From contig MU266344.1 of the NCBI GenBank assembly GCA_021014945.1, positions 124,001 to 188,000 of the forward strand: a stretch of 64,000 bases of DNA, read 5' to 3'. Under the pieces are notes generated by a model, which worked only from the letters and a program-made list of their open reading frames with translations, made no database searches and was not told the origin of the DNA. Of this stretch, positions 23,370 through 36,400 are shown piece by piece. The number at the start of each line of letters is the position of its first letter. Position 1 is the first letter of the stretch. This DNA comes from Leucogyrophana mollusca. Its lineage: Eukaryota; Basidiomycota; Agaricomycetes; Boletales. A program made the position numbers and the translations under genes.

Positions 23370-24700
23370 TCAAGCTTCGCAAGCTCTGCGTGCGATTGTA
23401 TAGGAATCGTCCTCGCTGTTGTCCCCAACCACTTCTACTTTCACCGTCTTAGCGATCATGATGCGGGCGATATCGGCGCTAGAGGGTGTGAAGTCTGCGC
23501 TCGTCCCGGGAGCACAGCGGATGTGCAGGGGAAGAGCGCTGTCACTAACTGGTTCCTGCGCAGTGAGAGTACGCGAGGTGTCGGACAAAGTGAATACAGT
23601 CACGCCATCAGCCGAGATGCGTCCAAACGCGATCTTGCGAAAGACAATGCATGCCATGGCATTGATCATAGCCCAGACCGGGATTGAGAACACGCCGCGA
23701 TAGGTGGGTGGGAGGCCAGGAGCGCTGCCCAGAACAATGAGCAGGATATGACCGAACAGGGCGACTCTAGCAGGGACGCGGACATTATTAGAACACACAT
23801 CCTGGTCGAACGCGGAAAACGTACAGATAGTAGTGCACTCCACCTTGCAACAGAGCGCGCGAGAATTGGGGGATCGAAGCACCCCCGAAAAACGCGCGCA
23901 CGCGGCCCTTGAAGGTATCTTCCACAATACATCGAGTGAGGATGCGATATGAGATAGCAACAAAAATGGCACTATCGTAGATAAATCCTGCAATTGCAGC
24001 GACTTTCGCGCAAGGAGCGACATACGTGTCGATGCATTGCTGTGTTGGACCTATGTGGCCCCCTCCAATGCCGGCGGGAATGGTGGTCATCGCGCCAGTC
24101 ACGCACATCCACAAAAAGGCGAACAGCGCGAAGATGCGCTTATTTCCACGCCAGATGGCCACTACACGCAGAAAGAAGAGCAGAGCGGTAAACGATTGTG
24201 ACAGAACCGCACAGGCGCCAACACCATAGAGAAGAGCTTGGCAGTTTGGAACGTGGCCGACTGCCGGGTACGCAAGGCTGAGCGTGTAGAAATGATGCCG
24301 TTGGAAAGAAAGCTTACTTTGAAATACAAGATTGGTTATGACATAGGCGAAAGTGAAGATCCTGTAATGGCATTCCAAGTGAGCAACGATGCAGTTCGAC
24401 GATGATGCTTAGTAAGGAGACCTCGACAGCCAATAGGCAATGGTTGCGTATCGGACCTTGCGGCAGAACAAAAGTTTGTAGTCGCTGTCCAAGTTGATGG
24501 CCAAGTCCCATAAATACGCCTACATGTCGTCCACCGAAGCTTAGCGCCGTACGCCAGGTAGGCTGAGAAGGAAAGCTCACCCCAAATGTCACAGCATAGA
24601 GATACCTAGACACCTCGAACTGGTCTGCAAGAGTGGGCTGCAAAAACGCGAGGGGGGTATTGGGGTTGGGAACCTCGTCTGTTGGGTATTGCAGGGCCAT
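23370..24700 (-). CDS. DUF6533-like multi-pass membrane protein, copy B
   Basis: Five exons on the minus strand: 24700-24581, 24519-24422, 24361-24318, 24260-23825 and 23766-23370; 364 aa, in frame. The start is the ATG of MALQYPTDEVPNPNTPLAF. The AYLWDLAINLDSDYKLLF segment is DUF6533-like, followed by about six more hydrophobic helices and the conserved MACIVFRKIAFGRISADG stretch. Four exon junctions were fixed by comparison with copy A, including the CT|A junction before VALFGHILLIVL, whose intron carries a CTAAT branch point. It is probably the parent or sister of copy A by local duplication. No enzyme motif is visible. The C-terminal ~100 residues are polar and likely cytosolic. Confidence 0.78.
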
Positions 24701-26981
24701 ATGTTAGGTGTGCGAGAGTACGCCATTGGGATAAATACGCGCGGCATTCAGCGAACATGCATGATGCTACAAGTACGTTGTACTGACCGGGCAGATCCGT
24801 TGCAGGGTCCTGTGAAGCTCAGCGCTGCGATCAGCTAAGCCGCCAAGGAGACGAGAGTGTTTTGGAAAGGCGAATCAAGGAACAAGTGTCGAAGAGGGAC
24901 GACGCTTGGTCCATCATGATAGAGCGCTGGCTTGCGGGTTGGACCATTCGGGGTGTGGGATGGGGCCGAGGTGAGAGCAAGTCGTTAGGGTAACGTTGAT
25001 GCCTGGTCGCCGAGGTGGCAACAGCTGAAAATAGGCGTCGAGTGGGTCGGCATGATCTTCTCGCGTCCTTGGCTTCGCTCCCAGCTCAACGTCCAAGACC
25101 GACGGCTCATGCAGGGCTACGTGGTGCCGCGAGCGGACCCTGCAGGACGTTCAGCGACGGAGGCTATTTCAACATGAGTTCCGCTCAAGCGGCTGAGTCA
25201 ACCAGCTTTAGCGACATCCGAGCGGAACTCAGTGAATGCTCCAGGTCTTCAGCAGACTCAGTTGGTACTTACGTGGATCCAATAAACGTGCGTGGACGTC
25301 AGTGTCGTCTATGGATGTGCATACATCACGATTCAAGAACGGACTATTGCTTGAGCTCGAATGCTTGTCGAATCCTGCTCCTTTCCTCGAGCCTTTGCTC
25401 CAACCAAGCTAAGCTTTCCTACTTGGACAGTTCGAAACTGAAAGGCTCTAGAATCCGTAAGCTGGTAAGACCTCAAGTACCTCTACACACCCATACCTGG
25501 CGGGAGAGGACCATCACGTCCCCAATTCAGACCCCAGTCGCCGGATACCCGTGTTACTCGTTAAAATTCTCCATCGATTCGCTCGCCAAGGCTCTCCATT
25601 GGTCATAATCACGAGCTTCCATGCCTTAGACTGGTGCTGTCAATGCGGGCCGATTCCATTCGAAGGGTATCGAAACGCAGGAGTCAGCAGCGGGACGTCA
25701 TTGCTTCCGCTCAACCAGGCATCGCTGGGCGCGCCTCGTCATACGGTGAGCATTGAGCGAGGCCCCTCTGCACGGAACTTTTCAGCTGCGTCACGTCATG
25801 ATTTGGTATGCGGAGACGCGTCGATGCTTGGAACCAGGCGTCGATTCTTCCTTTTGTCTATTTCATATCATGTCTCATATGCTTGCCTAGAGTGGATTCA
25901 AACCCGCGTGCGAGGGATTCATTCTTCGCCGCGATCCTGGCGCGGGAGGGGTTTGTTTAATGCTCCTTTGATGCGTATCCCGTGCGTATGAATCTGATGT
26001 CGATTGGCCAAGTACGGTCGACCGGATATATGGGCACAAGTGTGTGCGAGTCGGATTGCGTGCAAATATTTGGTTTTCCAGACCCGTCTCGGTGCTGTGG
26101 TTGATTTGCTGGCAAGTGGATACAAATGGGCATTCTTAGGAAGATTAGCGCTAGTGCATCGACTCGATGAAGTTCATTATGGGTGTTTTCTGGTACTGGC
26201 GATTACATACCGTGCTCATCGATATGCAGGAGAACAAGGTAGCCGTGTGGATGTAAGGGGATGTTGGTCTCCCACCTAGGGCCAGTGTTGGGATCCAATG
26301 TTCCCGTCCGCAACAGTTCGATTATCCGTTATCGCTCATTTGCGCTGAAGTATGTGCTTCTTGAGGTATCGAGTGGGCTGTAGCACTTCCAGAAGGGCGG
26401 TATGCGGATCTGAAGTCATTTCCCTCAGATAAATTGATTGACATTGATTGACCGCTGAAGGACACAGCACTGCATCAGGAGATTACCGGTACCGACGGGC
26501 GTCCTTTCTGTCAAAAACAGAGGGAGATGTCTCTTCGTAGGTGGACATGCATCGCAAACATAACGAAAGCCGGGGTGGCGGAAATAGAGTGGGTTTGTAC
26601 ACCGCCGTCGGCATAGAATTTGCGAAGATGCAAGATTTCATAGACCGTATTTAGCTCGGTGGGGCTGCAGAGCTACTGCGCGTGCACAGCGAGAATAAAT
26701 ATAGCGCGCATGGTGATTATGGAAGATCGCCGTGGATCTCACTACTCCACCACGATCCACGAGGACAATGAGCACGACGCTGAGGTCGACGAGGACGATA
26801 AAGAGATGTGAGCTACGAGCGGCTGTTGACGGGAGTATGCGAGGGTTAGGATTAGGTAATCACGATTAGCGGGCTGGGCTAGCCGCATTTGCAGCGTTTC
26901 CTCGTGTATTCCATTTTTCTTCCAGCTCACGCCTGGACCTCGGTGCAGAGCTGCTCGTCTTCGCCGCCGTCGTCCTCAACG
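24701..26981. other. 2.3 kb region without a supported gene
   Basis: The first ~300 bp are the duplicated 5' flank of copy B. The rest carries long plus-strand frames at 25015-25608 and 25551-25991, but the first opens with GTG, neither has a recognisable domain, and no intron logic joins them. A short GGTTAGGATTAGG string at about 26845 is too short to be telomeric. The last few hundred bases should hold the promoter of the GH16 gene. Confidence 0.35.
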
Positions 26982-29900
26982 ATGTCTTCCCACGGGCGCA
27001 GCTCATCAAGCGGCGAGAACGACCAACAATCAGCGGGGGCAGCGACACCTCCTGAACCACGCACACCGACGCTCGACTCGCCTCTTCTACCCTCACGCTC
27101 CTTATCAAATCCGAACAACAACTTCGTGTCTGTCTCCTCCCCGCTGAACCCAAACGCACCCGCCTCCGCCCCGACCTCCCCCTTCGTCCGTTCCCGCCCG
27201 CAGAGCAGATCGAGCATGCACTTCAACCGCGTCGCTTCAGAGGAGTCCCAGGTCCTCTCCGCCGGCCACCGCGGCTCCATGGTCCTTTACCGCCTCGCAG
27301 CTGCCGAAGACTGCACCGAACACGGCACACTCCCTCCGCCACCGGCCCTCGCCACCGCAAACAACAACCGCGACTCCGTCATGTCCTCGGCAGACTCCGT
27401 CTTCTCCCTCTCATACGACTCAAAGTACCCCTCAGGCTCGACCCACCAGCGCGGCGGTCTCATTCCGTACGCATACGACCCTGCCTCGGAAGCACAAGTT
27501 GGGCCTGAAGACGATGACGCACTCCACGATCCAGACGACCACAGAAGCGATAATCAGTCCAGCGGCTTGGCCATGAGGGGCTTCCTCAACGTCGGCGTAC
27601 TCATTCTCCTCATACTTGGCCTGCTCTGTCTCTTCATATTCTACCCCGTCCTCAGCTACTTCCGCGACAGAGCTCGCAATAATGCCATCTCGGGCAATCT
27701 ACGTATCAATGGCACAGGCCAGGCAACCGTTCAGTACGTCCCTCCCCCTCCCCCCCTGCCCTACCCACCACCCCTTATCAACCGCCCACCCCTCCCCGTT
27801 CCTGGCGCTACTACCTCATTGTCACGCTCACCGATACCAATAATACTCCACTCCACCATCACCCCTCGCTAATAATAAACTGCCACGACTAACCCACTCC
27901 ACAGGTTCTCGATGCCCGGCCTCATCGACGACGATACCCCTGACTCCGCGCTCACCCGCACAGGCTTCGACAACGAGGAATACGAGCTCGTCTTCTCCGA
28001 CGAGTTCAACATCCCCAACCGCACCTTTTACCCGGGCGACGATCCCTTCTGGGAAGCCGCGAACCTCTGGTACTGGTCCACCAACGACCAGGAGTGGTAT
28101 GACCCCGGCCAAGTCACCACGCGCCTCCTCTCTGGCCCAGGCGCGAGTGCGGGCGCGGCCGTTAACGGCGCCACGGGTGCGGTGAGCAATACTAATGGCA
28201 TACCAGGGAAGAAATCGGGCAACGTCGGCGCGCTGAGTATCGTGATGAGCGAGACGCCCTTGAATGGGCTCGCGTATCGGAGTGGGATGTTGCAGAGCTG
28301 GAACAAGTTCTGTTTCACGACGGGGTATATCGAGGTCGCGGTTTCCTTACCCGGACCGAATGCGGAGACGATGGGATATGTGAGTGGCTGGTTTTAATTG
28401 GCTTTGGGTAGTAGGGTGGTCGTTTTGTGGGGTATATGCGGGTGGTTTTGGTTGTGCGGAGTGCGGGCGGGGCGGTTTATTTAATGAGTATGGTGGGTGC
28501 CCTTGAACGTCGACGCTGACGCCCCTTCTTTTTGGGTGATGGTAGTGGCCTGGTGCGTGGACGATGGGGAACCTTGCTCGTGCGGGTTACGGCGCGACAT
28601 CGGACGGCGTGTGGCCTTACTCGTACGTCCTCCCCTTATCCCTACCCTCCTTCTCCCATCCTAACTCTCCCCTCCCCAAACCTTCCCCTCCCCAAACCTT
28701 CCCCTCCCCAAACCTTCCCCACCCCCCACCCACCCACACCCACACAGCTACTCCTCCTGCGACGTCGGCACCTTCCCGAACCAGACCTTCCCAGACGGCT
28801 CCGGGCCCGCCTCCGCGCTGCAGTCCTCCGCCTCGTCGGCGAAGTACAACATGGACCTTTCGTGGCTCCCCGGGCAGCGCCTGAGCGCGTGCACGTGCAG
28901 TGGGGAGGACCACCCCGGGCCGAGTGTGGGTGTGGGGCGGGGCGCGCCGGAGATTGATATACTGGAGGTGGAGCATAATAAGGTGGGTGGCGTTTGGTTT
29001 GGGTGTTGGGTGGGTGTGGGTGTGTGTGGGGACGGGCGTGGGTGTGGGTGTGGGGATGAGCATGGTGGGATGGGGATGGGGTACAAAGGGCCGGGGATAC
29101 GGGGGCATGATCGAAAGCTAACACTCCTCACACAACCAGCACGGCGACGGCCAAGTCGTCTCCCAAAGCGGGCAATTCGCGCCCTTCTCGGCGGACTATA
29201 CGTACCTGAACGAGACGCAGGACGAGTGGTACATCAACACGCCGCAGATTACGACGGCGAATACGTATCGGTGGGTGCTCTCACCCTCCCTTCCGATGTG
29301 GTGGGTTTTGGATGTGTTGGCTGATGATTTATGTTCGGTTGATACAGGGGGTCTGCGGTGTGAGTGTGTTTTCTTTTTTCTTTTGGCGTGGTTGGGCGTT
29401 TGTGTGGATATATGCGCCTTTCTTGGCGGGTGTATGCGTGCGCTCGCGTTTGTACGGTTGTCTGCTCCTGCATTTATCCGGGTGTATATGTCTGTCCTTG
29501 GCGGGTGTATGCGTACCACCCGCCAGGATGGCGCATGCTCCACTTTTGGGTAGCGTACGTCCACAGCGCCCCACGCGTGGCCCAGACGTAGGCTCGGTTG
29601 TGACGCAGACGGAGGCTCGGTTGTGATAGGTGCTCATCGTTGCGCGCAGACAACAAGCAGTGTCGGCGTTGACGCTCCTCCCGACGGATATCTTCCAGGA
29701 GTCTGGGCAGCAGTTTACGACGTTTGGTGCGTGTTTGTTTGCTGGGGTTTGGTGGAGGAGCTAATGATGCGATTGTGTTTTCTCTTGTTTGATTCGCGTG
29801 TTTTCGCGTTTGTCGCTACGTTGCACCCTCATCGATTTCATTGCGGTTTCATCGACGCGACGTCACCACATTTCTTTATGCAACGCCACACCCCTAGGCT

Positions 29901-30561
29901 TCGAGTACTACTCCGACCCTTCCAACCCCGGCGACGGTTACATCGCCTGGCAAACAGCAGGCGCACAGGCCGCGCGGCTCGGCGCGTCTGCGCTCGGACC
30001 CGACGCGAATACGCAAGTGGGCCAACGGTTGATATCGCTGGAACCTATGGTGCGTCGTCCCCTTTGACGTGCAGGGGATCGTAAAACTAACGTGCGACTG
30101 CAGTCCATCGTGCTGAATTTGGGCATATCACGTACGTCCTCCCGTTTCCAAGGGGACTGGAGCTGAGGCTGATCGCTGATCGACGGGGAATATACATACA
30201 GCGAACTGGCAAACTATCGACACGTCGACGATGATCTTCCCTGCTGAGATGCTCGTCGACTATGTGCGCGTGTATCAGCGCAAGGGACAGACGAACATTG
30301 GGTGCAGTCCGCCTGGGTTCCCGACGGAGGATTATATTAATCGACATATGGATATGTATACGAGTGAGTCCGCTTCGTGTTTATTTCCGCTTTGATTTAC
30401 GCGCGCCCTTGCTAACGCTAACGGTCCTCGCGTAGACCCGAACTGGACGAATTGGCAGTATCCAAAGCCGAAGAACAGCTTGGTGCGTTTGGGTTCTCGG
30501 TTTGATTTGGTTGTGGGGTGTGGATTCTGATGTGCTCGTACAGTATTCGGGCGGCTGCTAG
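26982..30561 (+). CDS. Kre6/Skn1-like beta-glucan synthesis protein (GH16 fold)
   Basis: Twelve exons sum to 721 aa in frame: 26982-27733, 27905-28379, 28546-28622, 28748-28982, 29140-29270, 29348-29359 (12 nt), 29650-29726, 29898-30049, 30104-30131, 30202-30363, 30436-30482 and 30544-30561. Residues 1-~195 are a disordered Ser/Pro-rich cytosolic tail. A signal anchor ([20 protein letters not shown], ~200-222) makes it a type II membrane protein. The lumenal part has [28 protein letters not shown], the GH16 active-site-like EIDILEVEH (Glu503-Glu508) and a YSGGC end. Kre6/Skn1 proteins act in the secretory pathway or plasma membrane in beta-1,6-glucan formation. The start at 26982 ([11 protein letters not shown]) is preferred; an in-frame ATG lies upstream at 26889. 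Confidence 0.9.
28660..28735 (+). repeat. Pyrimidine-rich tandem repeat in intron 3 of the GH16 gene
   Basis: The intron 28623-28747 contains 3-4 tandem copies of a ~15-bp C-rich unit (CCTCCCCAAACCTTC), followed by a CACCC/ACACCC run. It is strongly strand-asymmetric. Intron 4 (28983-29139) has the mirror bias, with GTGTGGGTG runs. Confidence 0.8.
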
Positions 30562-30574
30562 TCTCCGCTGGTAG

Positions 30575-30885
30575 CACGGGTACCCGTCCAGTAGAGAAGG
30601 GTACTCGTTGGATGGGGGGAGTGCGCGTCCGATAGAGACGGGTACTCGTCCTGAGGGCACACCTTACGAGTTCACGTTCGACGCACAGGCGGTCGGACAT
30701 GCAGACATCAACGCCAAACACTGAGCATCTAAGTATCCTTATCTCCTCATGCGAGTATTACACTACAGTTACAATCGGGAAGTATTCCATGGACTGTTCG
30801 CGGCTTTCATCCCTTCATCTCGTCTACCTTCTTTTTCACCGCACACCTTTTTCACCGCACACCTTTTTCATCGCACAACTACCTT
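30575..30885 (+). repeat. Short repeats downstream of the GH16 gene
   Basis: At 30575-30660 a GGGTAC(C/T)CGT-containing segment of ~30 bp recurs three times with drift. At about 30836-30880 a ~17-bp unit (TTTTTCACCGCACACC) occurs in three near-identical copies. Both lie in the 3' flank of the GH16 gene, with no coding potential. The rest of 30562-31216 shows no gene and ends in the promoter of the next gene. Confidence 0.65.
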
Positions 30886-31216
30886 ATCCGCCTGCACTTG
30901 ACACCTGCGCATGCACTTACACTTTTTCTATTACACGTCATTGTCGATTCTTTTTTTCTGGGACTGACGATCCAGAGGGACGATTTAGTGGTTGATGTGT
31001 GTACTCTCTCTCCTACAATATTAGAGATGCAGATTGGAATCTGGTTCTCTGGATTGTGGCTGGGTGTTGCGGCGCGTGGGACTTGTCCGCTCTGATCTGA
31101 GGAGCTTTGTGGGTACTGATTGTTAGACGCCGGTGTCGTAGCGCGTTGGCTCTGACTCGACTCGGATGTTGCTGACGTCGTCAATCTGAACTACAGCAAC
31201 GCTTAAAGTTTCAAGG

Positions 31217-32145
31217 ATGCCTGTATTGCTGGACGCAAAGACCATCGCGTCTTTCTCTCTCCATAATCCAGATCACTTCGGCATCCAACTCGGACAGACT
31301 GAGCACCGCATCAACCTCGTATCAGCGTGGCAGATCAAGGAGGGCGATCATGTTCTCGAGGTTGGATGTGGCCAGGGAGATTGCACGGCCGTTCTAGCTG
31401 CGGCTGTTGGTGAATCGGGGAGAGTAACGGCTATCGATCCGGCTCCGCTGGACTATGGTGAGTTCTTGGAATGACGTGAAGGTCTACGAACCCAAGATCA
31501 TCGTCTTGCTATTTACTATTAGGGAGCCCGTACACTCTCGGCGAGGCGCAAGCTCATCTGAAAGCCTCGCCCCTCGGAGCCCGGATGAACTTTGTCCGCG
31601 CGAACACAGAGGACATACTCGCTGCAGACGACACGATCTACGACGTCGCGGTCCTCGCGCACTGTATCTGGTACTTCGCCTCCCCGTCCGCCCTCCTCGC
31701 CACCCTCCGCGCCCTCTCCCCGCGCGCCACGCGCATCAGCCTCGCCGAGTGGTCGCTCGCGGCCAGCCACCCCGCCGCCGTCCCGCACCTCCTCGCCGCG
31801 CTCGCCCAGGCGTCCCTCGAGTGCCGCAAGCCCGCGTCCGTGTCGAACATCCGCACCGTGCTGAGTCCGCGCGCGCTGGGGGCGCTCGCGGGGGAGGCGG
31901 GGCTGCGGGTGGTGGGCGAGGGTGTGGTGGAGTCGCCTGGGGGGATGGAGGACGGGCAGTGGGAGGTGGTGGCGGTGCTGGGCCGGGGGTTTGGAGAGGA
32001 GGTTGGGGGGGCTGTTGGGGATGAGAGGGAGCGGGGGGTTGTGTGTGCTATGAGGGACGCGGTTGCGGCTAGTAAGGAGGGCTTGGGGGGAGAGCGGGTG
32101 AGGGCGATGGATGTTTGGTGGGGGTGTTTCGAAGGCAGGGTGTAA
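31217..32145 (+). CDS. SAM-dependent class I methyltransferase
   Basis: Two exons, 31217-31457 and 31523-32145; 287 aa in frame through G|GG. The SAM-binding motif I is HVLEVGCGQGDC (residues ~46-55), followed by AIDPA (motif II-like) and YDVAVLAHCIWYF (post-motif II). The second half is Ala/Leu/Gly-rich and encoded by very GC-rich sequence, ending in DVWWGCFEGRV. The fold is that of a soluble small-molecule methyltransferase. No signal peptide is present. The substrate is unknown, and neighbouring genes do not form an obvious biosynthetic cluster. Confidence 0.8.
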
Positions 32146-33494
32146 TATTCGTGTTTGATTGACCACGCTCCGGGCTGCTTTCAGCTGTGCTTTATTACTG
32201 CTTCTTGAACTCGTGACGCGTCAGACTCAGGGCTCACGAAGATGATGTGTCGAATCTTAGGGTTCCGGGTAAAACTCCCCTTATACTGCCTATTTCTTTT
32301 TGGATCTGTGCGCTTGAGACACATTCAGTGGAAGTCAAATGATGCAGACAATCTCCACTCCCGAAGACACACGCTCGGTGCGGTCTCAGAGACATGCCAT
32401 AATTGGCCAAGTAACGGACAAGCTCGGTGATACGTGTGCAAGGGGGATTAACCTGGCCAACGAGAATTCGTCGGCCGGTAAAGAGTGACACCGGTTACCG
32501 GCCGAGGTGATGTCGAGGAGGGCGCATCTGCCGTATCGTTCACCTGCAAGACCATAGATACGGTCATGTGTCCTTGTGGATGGGTGACCCGAGGGAGGAG
32601 CAGCAGAAACTGGAGAAGTATAAGGCGCTCCGAGACAGGAAATGCGGCCCAGAAGTTGGAACTGGCATCTGGCACAGCCACCCATCCTATCCATAGCTAT
32701 TGCCCAGCGGCATGGACTCCGATTCTCCGACGGACCTTCAGGCTGGGCCTCAGGCGTCAGCCCGGTCTTTCCAGCCCTTTGCTTATCGATATGGCACCTG
32801 AAAATACATGCGCTGTGCGGACCCACACAGACCCACACGGACCTCCAAAGGTGGATGGAGCACCTGCTGTGGTGTGTGCCGATAAGCCACATTTTAAAGT
32901 CCGTTTCGGGTCCGCGTACTGCAAAAATTAGCCACGTTATCGATAAGCCAAGGGCTGTCACGTTTGTTGCGTTCTGCAAGTGAGCACAAGCATTCTGCTA
33001 CCTTGATCTGAACTTGCTAGCATGTCAAAATCTATATGAGGTAGAGAGCGACTGCTGGCTCAGTGCATCACTCGCCGGCACTCTGCTGTCATGTATGCGG
33101 TGGAGATGGGAGGTGCAGGTGGATGTCATCTAGCTCCCTTATATCCTCACTTATCAGCACTCTAATCACGCGTATTGCAGTGTCTTCTGGGAATGCTCAG
33201 AGAAAATAGCAGCAGACCAAGCACCGAAGACCTCTACCGCCTCTCGTACACGGACTGTTCGCTGCGGTTGCCCGTAACCGTGGCCTTCGAATGCCCAAAA
33301 CGGTCTCGCGCTGATCCTCCTCATTCTTCCAGCCGCCCTATACTCAACCAATGTGGGTCCTTGGCGCTTGATCACTGAGCGCCAATCGCCTTGCTGTTGG
33401 CCATGAGGATCCTTAGGGAATCGAAATTGCTGTGTAGGACCATATTTGATCCCCCGTAAGCTCCCATCTTCCGCCCCAACACGCCCGTCGTACG
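32146..33494. other. 1.35 kb region without a supported gene
   Basis: A 197-codon minus frame (32979-32386) and a 148-codon plus frame overlap here without any recognisable motif. There are short imperfect repeats such as ACAGACCCACAC near 32822. The last part is the promoter of the giant helicase-AAA gene. Confidence 0.35.
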
Positions 33495-36400
33495 ATGGAC
33501 CGCGCACGCAGGCTCGATAAACGTTTCCTCGAAGTAATATTCGGCAAAGTCCCCGTTAAACCACATAACGCTCAGCTATTCCTGGAAGCAATCTGCGCTC
33601 AGCAGGATCCCGCCATATGCATCAGCAAGATAGTAGAGAACGAAGCCGGGGTATCGTCAGTACAGACTGCCATGCGCTTCAACACTTCCATTGGTTTTTT
33701 GAATGGTCCCGGAACTGATCTTGTCGCCTATCTACTTTCTGTGAAAAACGTTGGTGGCGGCGACGCTCTTAACCAAATCTTGAACGACATTGTCGACCCA
33801 CCGATCTTTTGGTCTCCTTTCAGTCGGGCGTTTCGCGCTGGACAGCTGAATGACAAAGCACAACTTGCTTTTGCTGGGCTCCTCCTGCATCTCATTTCAT
33901 ATAGTGGAGATGACGCCGCCCAGTATCGTGCCATCGCGGCAGAAACGGCTATACAGGACATCTTCGACGCGTCCTCGCTGGCCGATCTGAGGGCAATTGG
34001 TCATCGCATCAAGCACATACTCTCCACGTATGGCTCCAACGCACTTGCGGATGCTGAGAATGGTCCTGGCGGGCGTCACGATAACGATTTTGCTGACTTT
34101 CGACGCATCGCCATTCTACCTACGGCGGACGAGGTTCTTTCCACTGAAGCACCTTTCCTCCGTCCAAGCGCAGCGCTTGAAGACCCGGGGACTGAGTCGA
34201 CTCGGCTCGCCGATTACCTCGACAACACATACCGACTGTTGAGGGAGGATATGATATATGAGATGCGGGAGGAGTTACAAATTGCTCTTGGGAAGAAGAG
34301 GGGGAAACATAGAGGTTTAGTTGTGGAGGGGCTGAGGTTGATCGATATACATTGCGGAACGCCGGATAAGAGATCTCGTTGGGCGATCGTTCTCCAATGT
34401 CACGGAGATTTATGGCAATTCATGAAGGTCCCGGAGAAGGATCGTCGTTCCTTCCTCACACATGATCATCACGGCTCCAAAATCCTTAAACACCAATCTC
34501 TCGCGTCCATCATCGTTGACGACGAGCTTGCCGCCTTTGCCACTGTCAATCGCGTTGAAGACCTACTAGCAAGGAAGCCTCCGATCATCGTGCTTCATCT
34601 GGAGGGAGAGGCCAGTACAACTAGGGCTCTCCTCAAGCTCAAGGCCGCGCGGCGTGTCAAGCTTATACAGATCGATACTGCTATCTTCGCATATGAGCCG
34701 GTGTTAAAGGCCATCCAGCGCACTCAGGAACTACCACTTTCCCAGGAGATGCTTTTCTGGAAAGAAAGCGATCTCCTGGAGAGGCCCTCTCTCATTCCCT
34801 CGGAGATCATCCAGTCCGTCACTCAGGATCCCTCCCAAGATTTGCAACCCCTCCTCGGAACGCCCAAGTCGATAAGGCTTGATGAATCGCAAGCCGCATC
34901 TCTGCTGTCGGCACTGACGCAGAAGGTTTCACTGATACAAGGCCCCCCCGGTATGTTTCTTACATTTGGCTTTCCACCATTTAGCCGACCATGACGTTTT
35001 ATGATGCACAGGGACCGGGAAATCGTTTATCGGCGCTCTTCTTGCCAAAATCCTTCATGACTGCACGACGCAAACCATTTTGGTCGTCTGCTACACTAAT
35101 CATGCCTTGGACCAGTTTCTGGAGGATCTTATCAACATCAATATCCCATCAGACAGCATGGTGCGGCTTGGAGCGAAAGCGAAAGCAGAAGTGGACCACT
35201 TGAGCCTATTCAACCAAAAGAGGAGCAACCATGCGTTATCCAGGGCAGACTGGAGAATCATCGACCGCCTAAGAGACGATTCGGAAGATCTGTGTGAGCG
35301 CCTCATGACAACATTTGACCAATTCAATGCACCAAAGATACAAGCTGCCGACATTCTACGACACCTAGAGTTCAATGACTCTACCTATTTCGAAGCGTTT
35401 CGTGTTCCCAAATCGGACGACGGAATGACCAAAGTTAATCGACGTCGTCGCAAAATCGACTCTCATTACCTGTACAGCCAATGGTCAAACGGTTGGAACG
35501 CTGGTGTGTTCGGATGTCATCCGCAGATACAGCAAGTGCCCGAGATTTGGGGCATGCCTAAGCCTCAGCGCCTCAAGTTGATTGAGAAATGGTCGACAGA
35601 CATTCGAAAAGAACTGGTTGCCGAAATGTGTGCCATGGGGAAGAATTACAATGACCGGCAAGTTCACCTCGCACGCAAGTTCAACGAGAATGTGACTGCG
35701 ACGTTGAAGACGAAGAGGATCATAGCGTGCACGACGACCGGTGCCGCCAAGTATAGCGAAGATATCCGCGCAGCTGCGCCCGACGTCCTTCTCGTCGAGG
35801 AAGCGGGTGAGATTTTGGAAAGCCACGTCCTCACGGCACTGGGAGAAGATACGAAGCAGTTGATTTTGATCGGTGATCACAAGTGAGTGTCCTAATCTCC
35901 TTGTGGTCAAAACAAATCTGACTTGTTTGCGCCTAGGCAACTTCGTCCGAAAGTCAATCACTACCTCCTCACGGTAGAGAAGGGGGAGGGCTATAATCTT
36001 AACATGTCGCTGTTTGAGCGCCTTGTTTTGAAAGGATTCCCTCACAGGACCCTCACTATACAACATCGCATGAGGCCAGAGATATCGACGCTCATCCGAC
36101 GCCTTACTTATCCGGATCTCATCGATGCTCCCGGAACGAAAGTCCGCGATAACATCCGGGGCGTTTGCGACAATATCATGTTCATCAACCATGATTACCC
36201 GGAGGACGATATGCTTCAGGCCGCAGATCGAGGAGATACGGGAGCATCTTCAAAGCAGAATACCTATGAGGCACAAATGGTTCTGAAGATGGTTCGATAC
36301 CTTGCGCAGCAGGGATACGGGACTGACAAGATTGTCATCCTCACCCCTTACCTAGGGCAGCTCTATAAACTCCGGGAAGCGTTGAAGACTGACAATGACC

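Noticed and set aside
25015..25991. Two long overlapping plus-strand frames
   Set aside because: The first opens with GTG, neither shows a domain, and no splice sites join them into a plausible protein.
26840..26860. GGTTAGGATTAGG string as a telomere repeat
   Set aside because: Only two imperfect units inside gene-bearing DNA; chance or a minor promoter motif is more likely.
28532..29656. Many Pro/Gly/His-rich frames on both strands over the GH16 gene
   Set aside because: They come from the biased introns 3 and 4 and from other frames of the GH16 exons; only the GH16 frame keeps a domain.
32386..32979. 197-codon minus-strand frame with several Cys and His
   Set aside because: No ATG at its start, no zinc-finger spacing, and an equally long frame lies on the opposite strand.
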